Positions 24,196-30,757 of a stretch of DNA of 30,757 bases are shown here, piece after piece; positions within the stretch are counted from its first letter, which is position 1, and every line of letters begins with the position of its first letter. Below the pieces are notes generated by a model that searched no databases, was not told the origin of the DNA, and worked only from the letters and a program-made list of their open reading frames with translations. The translations under genes and the position numbers were made by a program. Location of the stretch: contig JAHHTY010000021.1 in NCBI GenBank assembly GCA_020024325.1, positions 1 to 30,757 on the forward strand, written 5' to 3'. This DNA is from Negativibacillus sp. GTDB taxonomy: Bacteria > Bacillota > Clostridia > Oscillospirales > Ruminococcaceae.

Positions 24196-25050
24196 ATGCA
24201 ACTGGAAAAACTATTATCAGAACTGGGTTTTTCAAAACAAATAGAAGAGGTCGTGCGTGAAAATATCCGTATTGACGAAAAACAAATCTGCCTAACGGCA
24301 CAGCGTGCATATCAGATGGAAGATGACAATTTTTATTTATGCACACAGCCGCCCCTTACCCGCTTAACGGTTGTCACCTATCTTTTAATGCAAAAATATG
24401 AAGAATACAAATCAAAAGGTATATCCGATAAAATTATCTTTGATACGTTTCGAGATGTTTCCCTGCACGCAAACTTATATTATCAATACAATAACCAAGT
24501 TGGTCTGACAGAAGATGATGTTTGGTGGTTCCGTCATATTATGAACGTTTGTATTTTTAAACTCGGTTCAATGCAGTTTCAACCCTTTGAGATGATTTAT
24601 CTGGATGAGCAGCAAATCGGCAGCCCTTATATGTCTTTTTCGGATGAACAAAAATCCATTCTTCCTCCCGGTACTCCTGTAATAAACTGCCATATTCAAC
24701 ATGGAACCAACCTATCCAACAATTCTGTTAATTCTTCTTTTGCAGAGGCTGAAAAATTCTTTTCTGAATTTTTCCCGAAAACTCACTATCGGGCATTTTT
24801 ATGTTACAGCTGGCTTTTATATCCGCCTATGCTGGAACATCTCGGGGAACAATCACACATCAAGCAATTTGCAAACAGGTTTTCGGTTCTAGGCTCCTGC
24901 AATGATTATGAAATGGCTTTTAAACATCTATTCCCCGATGACAAGAAAGATGGAATTTTACATCCTACCTTCCTTCAAAATTTAGCTTTGCAGCATCCCG
25001 AGCTTTTCGGTTTTGCTTGCGGAATCATAAAAACAGATGGTATGTGTTAA
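24196..25050 (+). CDS. Acyltransferase-like protein with GNAT_C-type domain (formerly DUF5596)
   Basis: A 284-residue cytoplasmic protein. The N-terminal half is helical with VWWFRHIMNVCIFKLGSMQFQ (about 109-129), and the C-terminal half has INCHIQHG (163-170), YRAFLCYSWLL (198-208) and a FANRF block. This order matches, from memory, the acyltransferase domain proteins with NAT_N and GNAT-like C-terminal domains found across Firmicutes and Actinobacteria. Acyl donor and acceptor are unknown, and no classic acetyl-CoA loop (RxxGxG/A) is visible. AAAGGGTGAT precedes the ATG. rnhA follows after 62 bp and may be co-transcribed. A 28-bp dyad lies upstream. Confidence 0.7.
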   Translation: MQLEKLLSELGFSKQIEEVVRENIRIDEKQICLTAQRAYQMEDDNFYLCTQPPLTRLTVVTYLLMQKYEEYKSKGISDKIIFDTFRDVSLHANLYYQYNNQVGLTEDDVWWFRHIMNVCIFKLGSMQFQPFEMIYLDEQQIGSPYMSFSDEQKSILPPGTPVINCHIQHGTNLSNNSVNSSFAEAEKFFSEFFPKTHYRAFLCYSWLLYPPMLEHLGEQSHIKQFANRFSVLGSCNDYEMAFKHLFPDDKKDGILHPTFLQNLALQHPELFGFACGIIKTDGMC

Positions 25051-25112
25051 AATATACTGTCAAAGTCATTTTTCTTCTTAAACTTTCAATTCATCAAGAA
25101 AGGACTGTCACT

Positions 25113-25562
25113 ATGCCAGCAAAAAAACAAGTGGAGATTTTTACCGACGGTGCTTGCTCCGGCAATCCCGGTCCCGGCGGATACGGGGTTATTCTGCGAT
25201 ATAAGGGAATCAACAAAGAGCTTTCCGGCGGCGAACCCAGCACCACAAACAACCGCATGGAACTTACCGCCGTTATCACCGGGCTTTCTGCATTAAAAGA
25301 AAGCTGCGATGTCATACTATATTCAGACTCCAAATATATCATTGACGCCGTACAAAAAGGCTGGGCACAAAAGTGGCAGTCAAACGGCTGGATGAGAAAT
25401 AAAAAAGAACCTGCCCTCAATCCGGATTTATGGGAAAAGCTGCTGGAACTGCTGAAAGTGCATCATGTCGAGTTTGTATGGGTGAAAGGTCATGCCGGAC
25501 ATCCCGAAAATGAACGCTGTGACCAGCTGGCTGTACAGCAATCCCAAAAATACAGAACATAA
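25113..25562 (+). CDS. rnhA: Ribonuclease HI
   Basis: A 149-residue RNase H type 1 that cleaves the RNA strand of RNA-DNA hybrids. The four acidic catalytic residues are visible: Asp12 in FTDGACSGNPGPGGYG, Glu50 in NNRMELTA, Asp72 in SDSKY and Asp137 in CDQLA, with His127 in VKGHAGH. It contains the basic handle region with KGWAQKWQSNGW, as in E. coli RNase HI. The ATG at 25113 follows AAAGGA at about 9 nt; an in-frame upstream start at 25017 lies inside the previous gene. Length matches the family. Confidence 0.95.
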   Translation: MPAKKQVEIFTDGACSGNPGPGGYGVILRYKGINKELSGGEPSTTNNRMELTAVITGLSALKESCDVILYSDSKYIIDAVQKGWAQKWQSNGWMRNKKEPALNPDLWEKLLELLKVHHVEFVWVKGHAGHPENERCDQLAVQQSQKYRT

Positions 25563-25591
25563 ATTTTCTAATTTAAAAATTTTTTTGAATG

Positions 25592-25633
25592 GTGTATTTT
25601 TCTCTTGAAAAATACACTGATTAGGTATATAAT
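25592..25633 (+). promoter_or_regulatory. iscS promoter with inverted repeat over the -35 box
   Basis: TTGAAA (25605-25610) and a perfect TATAAT (25628-25633) are 17 bp apart. The -35 box is inside an 11-bp perfect inverted repeat, GTGTATTTTTC (25592-25602) and GAAAAATACAC (25607-25617), with a TCTT centre. The lack of a T run after it argues against a simple rnhA terminator and for an operator. The bound regulator is unknown. Confidence 0.55.
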
Positions 25634-25720
25634 AAAATCATCCTAAGAGGAAAGATGTTTCCGCCGACTTTCAACCGGTGCAGGGACAAACAATAAAGCA
25701 CAATGAAAGGACGATATTTT

Positions 25721-26914
25721 ATGGAAAGATTCGTTTATGCCGATAATGCGGCAACCACAAAAATTTCCCAGCCAGTGCTGGAGGCAATGCTTCCCTATCT
25801 CACAGAAGAGTACGGCAACCCATCCAGCCTTTACCGTTTTGGCAACATCACAAAACGTGCTGTTGAAAAGGCTCGTCAAGAGGTTGCAGAGGTTTTGGGA
25901 GCAGACCCGTTTGAAATTATCTTTACCGGATGCGGCACCGAAGCCGACAACTGGGTCAAGGAGATTATGCGCTCCTTGCAAAAAAAAGGGAAAAATCATT
26001 TTATCACTTCTGTTGTAGAACATCACGCTCTGCTGCATTCCGCACAGCGTTTGGAAAAAGAAGGATTCGAGGTTACCTATATTCCTGTTGATAAGGACGG
26101 TCAGATTGACCCCGAGGATATCCGCAAGGCAATCCGCCCCGAAACCGGACTTGTTTCTATCATGTTCGCCAACAACGAAATCGGAACCATCTATCCCATC
26201 AAAGAAATCGGTGCCATCTGTCATGAGGCAGGGGTACTGTTTCATACCGATGCGGTTCAGGCAGCAGGTCATGTAAAAATTAACGTAAAAGAAATGAACA
26301 TTGATATGCTTTCCCTCTCCGCTCATAAATTCCACGGTCCGAAAGGTGTAGGTGCTTTCTACTGCCGCAGAGGCATTCCGCTGACAAACATAATCGACGG
26401 CGGCGCACAGGAACGCGGCAAACGTGCCGGTACAGAAAATGTAGCCGGTATTGTAGGTCTTGCCACTGCACTCAGTATTGCCAACAAGGAAATGGAAGAA
26501 ACCACCAAACGTGTCACCGCAATGCGTAACAAACTTATTGACGGTATTCTCTCCACCATTCCTCAGTGTCGCTTAAACGGATCGAGAGAAAATCGTCTTG
26601 CCGGAAACTGTAATATTTCTTTCCTGGGAATTGAGGGAGAATCTTTGCTGCTCCGTCTGGACCTTGCAGGAATTGCCGCTTCTTCCGGTTCTGCCTGTGC
26701 TTCCAGCTCGCTGGACCCAAGCCATGTACTGCTGGCAATCGGATTGCCGCACGAGGTTGCACACGGCTCTGTCAGACTTTCCCTCTCCGATTTTAACACT
26801 GACGAGGACGTTGACTATATCTTGGAAAAACTTCCTGACATTGTTTCCACCTTGCGTGCCATGAGCCCAATGTGGGAAGCTATGCAAAAGGGTGAAGTTT
26901 CTTACGATATCTAA
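25721..26914 (+). CDS. iscS: Cysteine desulfurase, NifS/IscS type
   Basis: A 397-residue PLP enzyme that moves sulfur from cysteine to a protein persulfide for Fe-S clusters and thiolated tRNA. Motifs: YADNAATT at the N-terminus, His101 in EHHALLH, HTDAVQAAGH with Asp177, the PLP lysine Lys203 in SAHKFHGPK, and the sulfur-carrying Cys326 in SSGSACASSS. The loop length fits group I (NifS/IscS) enzymes. I use the ATG at 25721, 9 nt after AAAGGA; an upstream ATG at 25703 lacks a site. The gene precedes iscU and mnmA, which suggests it feeds both cluster assembly and tRNA 2-thiolation. Naming as nifS is equally common in clostridia. Confidence 0.95.
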   Translation: MERFVYADNAATTKISQPVLEAMLPYLTEEYGNPSSLYRFGNITKRAVEKARQEVAEVLGADPFEIIFTGCGTEADNWVKEIMRSLQKKGKNHFITSVVEHHALLHSAQRLEKEGFEVTYIPVDKDGQIDPEDIRKAIRPETGLVSIMFANNEIGTIYPIKEIGAICHEAGVLFHTDAVQAAGHVKINVKEMNIDMLSLSAHKFHGPKGVGAFYCRRGIPLTNIIDGGAQERGKRAGTENVAGIVGLATALSIANKEMEETTKRVTAMRNKLIDGILSTIPQCRLNGSRENRLAGNCNISFLGIEGESLLLRLDLAGIAASSGSACASSSLDPSHVLLAIGLPHEVAHGSVRLSLSDFNTDEDVDYILEKLPDIVSTLRAMSPMWEAMQKGEVSYDI

Positions 26915-26972
26915 TATTTTATAAATTACCCGCTATCACAAGCTAATCTTTCAATGATGTAAAATATATTCT

Positions 26973-26996
26973 AAAAGATACAGCTTAATATCTTTT
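26973..26996 (+). terminator. Weak terminator-like hairpin after iscS
   Basis: An AT-rich 8-bp stem AAAAGATA/TATCTTTT with an 8-nt loop. The stem is weak, so partial read-through into iscU is likely. The rest of the 190-bp gap holds no gene. Confidence 0.35.
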
Positions 26997-27104
26997 GACA
27001 GTAACCGATCTCTTTTATCCGAGTTACTTTAAATCAACAAATAAACTGAAAATTCATGGTCGAAATTGCCGACCCATTTGACACCTGAAAGGATGAAATT
27101 TACT

Positions 27105-27533
27105 ATGATGTATTCTGATAAAGTTTGGGACCATTTCTCTAATCCACACAATGTAGGCGAAATTGCCGATGCCGACGGCATTGGCGAAGTGGGCAACGCA
27201 ACCTGCGGCGATATTATGAAAATTTATCTGAAAATTGATAAAGACATCATCACCGATGTGAAATTTAAAACCTTCGGCTGTGGTGCAGCGATTGCCACAA
27301 GCTCTATGGCAACCGAAATGATTAAAGGTAAACCAATCAGCGAAGCTTTGAAACTGACCAACAAGGCGGTTGTAGAGGCTCTGGAGGGCCTTCCTCCGGT
27401 AAAGGTTCACTGCTCTGTTCTGGCAGAACAGGCAATCAAACATGCTCTTGCTGATTACTACCGTCGCAACGGCATTGACCCAACACCTTTTGTTGGAGAA
27501 TTAAAGGATGCAGAGGCTTGCCATGTCCACTAA
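27105..27533 (+). CDS. iscU: Fe-S cluster assembly scaffold IscU/NifU-like
   Basis: A 142-residue scaffold on which [2Fe-2S] clusters form before transfer. The three cluster cysteines are visible: Cys34 followed by Asp36 in ATCGD, Cys59 in FGCGAA and Cys103 in VHCSVLAEQA, with His102 beside it. The C-terminus EACHVH is a short Cys/His tail of the kind seen in anaerobe NifU-like IscU. I prefer the ATG at 27105, 11 nt after AAAGGA; ATGs at 27093 and 27108 are alternatives. It overlaps mnmA by 11 bp and lies 190 bp after iscS. Confidence 0.93.
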   Translation: MMYSDKVWDHFSNPHNVGEIADADGIGEVGNATCGDIMKIYLKIDKDIITDVKFKTFGCGAAIATSSMATEMIKGKPISEALKLTNKAVVEALEGLPPVKVHCSVLAEQAIKHALADYYRRNGIDPTPFVGELKDAEACHVH

Positions 27534-28599
27534 AAAAGTTCTTGTTGCATTAAGCGGCGGAGTTGATTCTTCGGTTGCTGTCCATCTTCTGCGTCAGCAG
27601 GGATATGAGGTAGAAGGCATCACCCTAGAGTTTTCTCCCATTCACAAAGCAGCTGTTGCAACGGCAAAAATTATTGCGCAGCAGTTGGGCATTGTTCTTC
27701 ATGTTGTGGAATGTCACAAAGAATTTGAAGAAAATGTAATCCTGCCCTTTTGCCGAGAATATCAGGCAGGACGCACCCCTAATCCTTGCATTTTCTGCAA
27801 TCCAAGCACAAAGTTTGGTATCATCTGCCGCAAGGCAAAGGAAATGGGGTTCGATTTCATCGCGACCGGTCACTATGCTAATGTAGAGCATCTGCCGGAC
27901 GGAACAACCCTTTTAAAAAAATCCTCCTGTCTGGAGCGTGACCAGTCCTATATGCTGTATCGGCTGACACAGGAACAGCTTTCGATGCTGCTTTTACCTT
28001 TAGAGGGACTGGAAAAAACTCAAGTTCGACAGATTGCCCACGAAATCGGGCTTGCCAGTGCCGATGCTCCTGACAGTCAGGAAATTTGCTGGCTGCCTAA
28101 CGGTGATTATGCCGAATTTATCGAGGAAAAGCTCGGCAAAAGTAAACCCGGAGATTTTATCTCCCCTGACGGTATTGTTTGCGGTACGCACAAAGGTATC
28201 CTGCACTATACTGTCGGTCAAAGAAAGCGTCTTGGTATTTCGTTGGGTTATCCTGTCTTCATCAAAGAGATTGATGTAGCAACCAATCGAATTTATCTTG
28301 CACGCACCGGGGAGGAATATGCTGACGGAGTTCTTTTAAAGGATTGCGTTATCCAGCCAAACCCTCTCCTGATTCCCCAGCAGCAGGAAACCGCAAAAGC
28401 TCTTGTAAAAGTTCGATCTCGTGCTTGCGATGCTCCTGCAACCATCACCTTACTGCCAAACGCTCAGGCTCGTGTCATTTTTGACACGCCACAGCGTGCC
28501 CCTGCACCGGGTCAGTCCTGCGTTATCTATAACGGAACCACTGTTATCGGTGGAGGATATATTGATTCCCAGATTGAATCTGGCAGCTGTCCAAACTAA
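27523..28599 (+). CDS. mnmA: tRNA-specific 2-thiouridylase MnmA
   Basis: A 358-residue enzyme that adds sulfur to U34 of Lys, Glu and Gln tRNAs. The PP-loop is SGGVDSS (11-17). The usual NPDxxC motif is NPCIFCN here, so Cys89 and Cys92 replace Asp-x-x-Cys; the second catalytic cysteine is Cys189 in DSQEIC. The remainder contains the central and beta-barrel tRNA domains, with HYTVGQRKRLGI conserved. Three cysteines in these places could bind an Fe-S cluster, as has been proposed for some MnmA proteins; this is inference. The ATG at 27523 has GAGG 6 nt upstream. Location after iscS and iscU supports a sulfur relay. Confidence 0.95.
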   Translation: MSTKKVLVALSGGVDSSVAVHLLRQQGYEVEGITLEFSPIHKAAVATAKIIAQQLGIVLHVVECHKEFEENVILPFCREYQAGRTPNPCIFCNPSTKFGIICRKAKEMGFDFIATGHYANVEHLPDGTTLLKKSSCLERDQSYMLYRLTQEQLSMLLLPLEGLEKTQVRQIAHEIGLASADAPDSQEICWLPNGDYAEFIEEKLGKSKPGDFISPDGIVCGTHKGILHYTVGQRKRLGISLGYPVFIKEIDVATNRIYLARTGEEYADGVLLKDCVIQPNPLLIPQQQETAKALVKVRSRACDAPATITLLPNAQARVIFDTPQRAPAPGQSCVIYNGTTVIGGGYIDSQIESGSCPN

Positions 28600-28640
28600 T
28601 CAAATTTAATGTTGGTATAACATATTTTCATATTTACACT

Positions 28641-28675
28641 TATAGAGGTCAGATTTGTCTGACCTCTATATTTTT
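28641..28675 (+). terminator. Terminator of iscU-mnmA
   Basis: A perfect 13-bp stem TATAGAGGTCAGA/TCTGACCTCTATA with a TTTG loop, followed by TTTTT. It begins 41 bp after the mnmA stop. Confidence 0.93.
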
Positions 28676-29004
28676 CCCCTAAAACTTTTTGCTGCACTAA
28701 TTTCCATACAAAATAAAATGGATTTCCAAGGCAGCAGCAGAAGAAAAATCATTTTTCCTTTTTCTTTCCTCTTCTTTCCTTTCCTTTTCTTTACTTTACT
28801 TTCCTTTACTTTTCTTTATGTCATTCTTCCTCGAAAAACAATGGAAGAATCCGAAAAAAACGTGGAAGAATTGTGGAAGAACTAAAAAATATCTATTTTT
28901 CTGTAAAATTAAAATTTTCATTTTGTTTAAAACAGAATTTTTCGCTGTCCCTCTATCCATATTCTCACTGATAATAAAAGTTGCATCACAGGGTAAAAAA
29001 ATAT
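28676..29004. other. Gene-free stretch with polypyrimidine tract
   Basis: No supported gene between the mnmA terminator and the cyclophilin terminator. An open frame across it begins inside the mnmA terminator loop and is made of Phe, Leu and Ser encoded by the pyrimidine tract. Two TGGAAGAA direct repeats lie near 28860-28880. Confidence 0.5.
28751..28816 (+). repeat. Polypyrimidine tract
   Basis: A pure C/T run of 41 nt (28751-28791) continues as near-pure CTTT-type repeats to 28816, broken by only three A residues. On the minus strand it is an all-purine run. Confidence 0.85.
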
Positions 29005-29046
29005 AAAAAATCGGAACAAACCTGTGATAGGTCTGTTCCGATTTGT
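29005..29046 (-). terminator. Terminator of the cyclophilin genes
   Basis: A stem AAATCGGAACA/TGTTCCGATTT encloses a smaller ACC/GGT helix, and the minus strand continues with a T-rich tail. It lies 7 bp after the stop of the gene at 29053. Confidence 0.88.
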
Positions 29047-29052
29047 ATCTTA

Positions 29053-29661
29053 TTAGTAGGTGAAGTGATTTGCAGCAGGTTCTACGGAAACTTTGTCCAT
29101 CGTTACTCTTTCACCGGTTTTGTCGGTTGCTGCAATTTTATCTACAACCTCCATGCCCTCAAACACCTGACCGAATACAGAATGTTTGTAGTCGAGCCAT
29201 GGAGTTCCGCCGATTTCTTCATATTTTGCAATCACATCTTCCGGGAATCCCTGTCCACGAGCGTTCACACCGATTTCTTTCATCTGGGAAAGAAGTCCCG
29301 GGTCACAATCATTTGCCTGTACAATAAAGAACTGGCTGCCATTGGTGGATGGACCTGCGTTTGCCATAGACAAAGCACCGCGGAAGTTACGTAGCTCAAC
29401 GTCGAATTCATCTTCAAAAGGTTTTCCCCAGATGCTTTCGCCGCCGGTTCCGTTGCCCAGAGGGTCGCCGCCCTGAATCATGAAGCCATTGATAACACGA
29501 TGGAAGGTCAGCCCATCATAGTAACCTTCTTTTGCATGGGTTACAAAGTTTTCTACTGTTTTTGGTGCTTTCTCCGGAAACAGTCTTAATTTAATGGTTC
29601 CCATCGAGGTCTGCATAACAATTACTTCACTGTCTTTTGCAGGTTTTTCAAACTGATACAT
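29053..29661 (-). CDS. Peptidyl-prolyl cis-trans isomerase, cyclophilin type (cytoplasmic)
   Basis: About 202 residues of a single cyclophilin domain that catalyses cis-trans isomerisation of X-Pro bonds. Catalytic motif FHRVINGFMIQGGDP and the binding-pocket motif GPSTNGSQFFIV are present, with an insert around the GTGGESIWGKPFEDEF block typical of bacterial enzymes. There is no signal peptide, so it is cytoplasmic. The start is uncertain: I use the ATG at 29659-29661, 12 nt after AAAGGA; an ATG at 29670 lies only 3 nt from it and a TTG at 29694 falls in a hairpin. The next gene upstream encodes a lipoprotein of the same family. Confidence 0.92.
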   Translation of the reverse strand: MYQFEKPAKDSEVIVMQTSMGTIKLRLFPEKAPKTVENFVTHAKEGYYDGLTFHRVINGFMIQGGDPLGNGTGGESIWGKPFEDEFDVELRNFRGALSMANAGPSTNGSQFFIVQANDCDPGLLSQMKEIGVNARGQGFPEDVIAKYEEIGGTPWLDYKHSVFGQVFEGMEVVDKIAATDKTGERVTMDKVSVEPAANHFTY

Positions 29662-29690
29662 GGTTATCATCGTTCCTTTCTCTTTTGCAA

Positions 29691-29710
29691 ACAACCGAAA
29701 AATCGGTTGT
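29691..29710 (-). other. Intercistronic hairpin between the two cyclophilin genes
   Basis: An 8-bp stem ACAACCGA/TCGGTTGT with a 4-nt loop. On the minus strand it is preceded at once by GAGGAGGG, an excellent ribosome-site sequence with no start codon at normal distance, and followed by only three T. Confidence 0.6.
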
Positions 29711-29723
29711 CCCTCCTCAAAAA

Positions 29724-30563
29724 TTATTCTGCATATTCAAAATAATCGGTTGCCGGTGCCACAGTGATAGATTCGATTGTAACACGCTCTTTCTCTGGAA
29801 CCATTCCGTTTTGGTCTGTGTTTTTAGCCTCTGCTACAACTTTATCTACAACGTCCATTCCCTGGAATACCTGTCCGAATACAGTGTGCATACCGTCCAG
29901 CCATGGAGTTCCGCCAACCTCCTGATATTTTGCGATTACTTCTTTGGATGCGCCTGTCATTTGCATCTGCATTTCATATCCGGTTGGAATTGCGGATGCC
30001 TGTACAATAAAAAACTGGCTGCCGTTGGTGGATGGACCTGCATTTGCCATGGACAGCGCACCGCGGAAGTTATACAGTTTGTCGCTAAATTCATCTTCAA
30101 ACGGGTCACCCCAGATGCTTTCACCACCGGTTCCGTCGCCCTTTGGGTCACCGCCCTGAATCATAAAATCTGAAATTACACGATGAAAACCAAGACCGTC
30201 ATAATAACCTTCTTTTGCGTGAGTTAAAAAGTTTTCCACGGCTTTTGGTGCATACTGTGGATAAAACATCACACCGATTTCTCCGGCTGTTGTCTTGATA
30301 ATTGCCACTTCACTGTTTTTATCCGGATTATTAAACTGCACCCAACCGTCTGCGTCTGAAAGCTTCAGTTTTTCGGTGGGTTTTTCCGGTTCTTTCGGTT
30401 GTTCTTGTGTTGGCTTTTCGCTGTCACTTTTTTCATCTTCTTGCTGTGTTACAGGTGCATTATTCTGGTTATTTTTGTCCTTATCTTCTGCGCAGCCTGC
30501 AAGAGCAGTCACACTCATCATCGCTGCTAACAAAATGGCAAATAATTTTTTATTGGATTTCAT
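29724..30563 (-). CDS. Cyclophilin-type peptidyl-prolyl isomerase, lipoprotein
   Basis: A 279-residue secreted isomerase. The signal peptide has KSNKK then a hydrophobic core and the lipobox LAGC, so Cys24 should be lipid-modified and the protein held on the outer face of the membrane. Residues 25-75 are a charged, Pro/Glu/Lys-rich linker. The cyclophilin domain (about 95-275) has FHRVISDFMIQGGDP and GPSTNGSQFFIV, with the same GGESIWG block as the neighbour. It probably assists folding of exported proteins (inference). AAGGGGAA precedes the ATG. The downstream paralogue shares long stretches of near-identical DNA with it. Confidence 0.94.
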   Translation of the reverse strand: MKSNKKLFAILLAAMMSVTALAGCAEDKDKNNQNNAPVTQQEDEKSDSEKPTQEQPKEPEKPTEKLKLSDADGWVQFNNPDKNSEVAIIKTTAGEIGVMFYPQYAPKAVENFLTHAKEGYYDGLGFHRVISDFMIQGGDPKGDGTGGESIWGDPFEDEFSDKLYNFRGALSMANAGPSTNGSQFFIVQASAIPTGYEMQMQMTGASKEVIAKYQEVGGTPWLDGMHTVFGQVFQGMDVVDKVVAEAKNTDQNGMVPEKERVTIESITVAPATDYFEYAE

Positions 30564-30615
30564 CGTTGATATTCCCCTTCAAAAATTTTAATTTATCATT
30601 AGTATCTTTCAGCTT

Positions 30616-30640
30616 CAAAAAGGCAGGTCATTTTACTGCC
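30616..30640 (-). terminator. Terminator overlapping the end of the third cyclophilin gene
   Basis: On the minus strand GGCAG and CTGCC form a stem over the stop codon, followed by TTTTT. An outer helix CTTCAAAA/TTTTGAAG (30613-30658) may extend it. Confidence 0.55.
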
Positions 30641-30757
30641 CGTTTTCCTGTTTTGAAGGCTCTTGATACTTTTCAATTGTGATGCGTATAATCTCAATGT
30701 CGGTCACTTCACCCTCTGCCGTGTTGGGATTTTGTTCAATCATTTTGTCAACAACAT
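30633..30757 (-). CDS. C-terminal end of a third cyclophilin-type isomerase (partial)
   Basis: The minus-strand frame that stops at 30633-30635 gives a 40-residue tail that runs off the window. It begins VVDKMIEQNPNTAEGEV and continues DIEIIRITIEKYQEP. The start VVDK matches the end of the cyclophilin domain in both neighbours (VVDK followed by a loop and a final beta strand with VTI/ITIE). It is therefore very likely the end of a third isomerase. Its N-terminus, and so whether it is secreted, is outside the window. Confidence 0.7.
   Translation of the reverse strand, partial: VVDKMIEQNPNTAEGEVTDIEIIRITIEKYQEPSKQENGQ

Noticed and set aside
28655..28885. A 76-codon frame resembling a membrane segment with a charged tail
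   Set aside because: It begins inside the loop of the mnmA terminator, and its Phe/Leu/Ser stretch is produced by the pyrimidine tract.
1..30757. CRISPR array, tRNA or rRNA genes, insertion sequence or prophage
   Set aside because: No regularly spaced repeats, no tRNA cloverleaf, and no transposase, integrase or phage structural gene was seen on either strand.

Overview
The window looks like chromosomal DNA of a low-GC, Gram-positive, endospore-forming anaerobe, most likely a clostridium of the Oscillospiraceae/Ruminococcaceae type. The pointers are GerW/YtfJ next to its YtfI-like (DUF2953) partner, ScpA/ScpB, RNase J, GdpP, FtsH, a C4-zinc L28, a flavin-reductase/rubredoxin fusion of the high-molecular-weight rubredoxin type, and strong AGGAGG ribosome binding sites. 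Species cannot be fixed from sequence reading alone. I see no rRNA, tRNA, prophage, transposon or CRISPR array.

Layout. (1) 1-2900, minus strand: an orphan HExxH protein, then a phosphodiesterase - biotin ligase - rubredoxin-fusion operon. (2) 3120-4295, plus strand: three overlapping or closely spaced genes for Gln/Asn-rich proteins of unknown function. (3) 4605-9041: a G3E (CobW-type) GTPase, a convergent Tet(M)-like translational GTPase and an M20 peptidase. (4) 12295-9129, minus strand: membrane M50 protease - scpA - scpB - DUF2953 - gerW, a chromosome-condensation and sporulation unit. (5) 12537-12725: rpmB, divergent from that operon. (6) 12780-13620: about 0.8 kb without a convincing gene but with a promoter-like site, inverted repeats and an orphan terminator. 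(7) 23641-13667, minus strand: a long housekeeping run rnj - gdpP - rplI - dnaB - tilS - hpt - ftsH joining RNA decay, c-di-AMP turnover, replication, tRNA lysidine synthesis, purine salvage and membrane proteolysis. (8) 23640-24195: a regulatory intergenic region with a candidate 80-nt small RNA or attenuator on the minus strand, a 28-bp dyad and two divergent promoters. (9) 24196-28599, plus strand: a GNAT_C acyltransferase-like gene, rnhA, then iscS - iscU - mnmA, a sulfur-transfer set for tRNA 2-thiouridine. (10) 29053-30757, minus strand: three cyclophilin-type prolyl isomerases in tandem (one apparently cytoplasmic, one lipoprotein, one cut by the window end).

Most genes are ordinary core genes. 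The observations most worth a second look are the small transcribed unit and dyad at 23942-24109, the three-gene family of unknown function at 3120-4295, the structured gene-free stretch at 12780-13620, the duplicated short rubredoxin domains at 841-1085, and the inverted repeat that contains the -35 box of the iscS promoter. No clearly new multi-gene system such as a defence island was found. Promoter, terminator and RNA calls were made by eye and have not been folded or searched.
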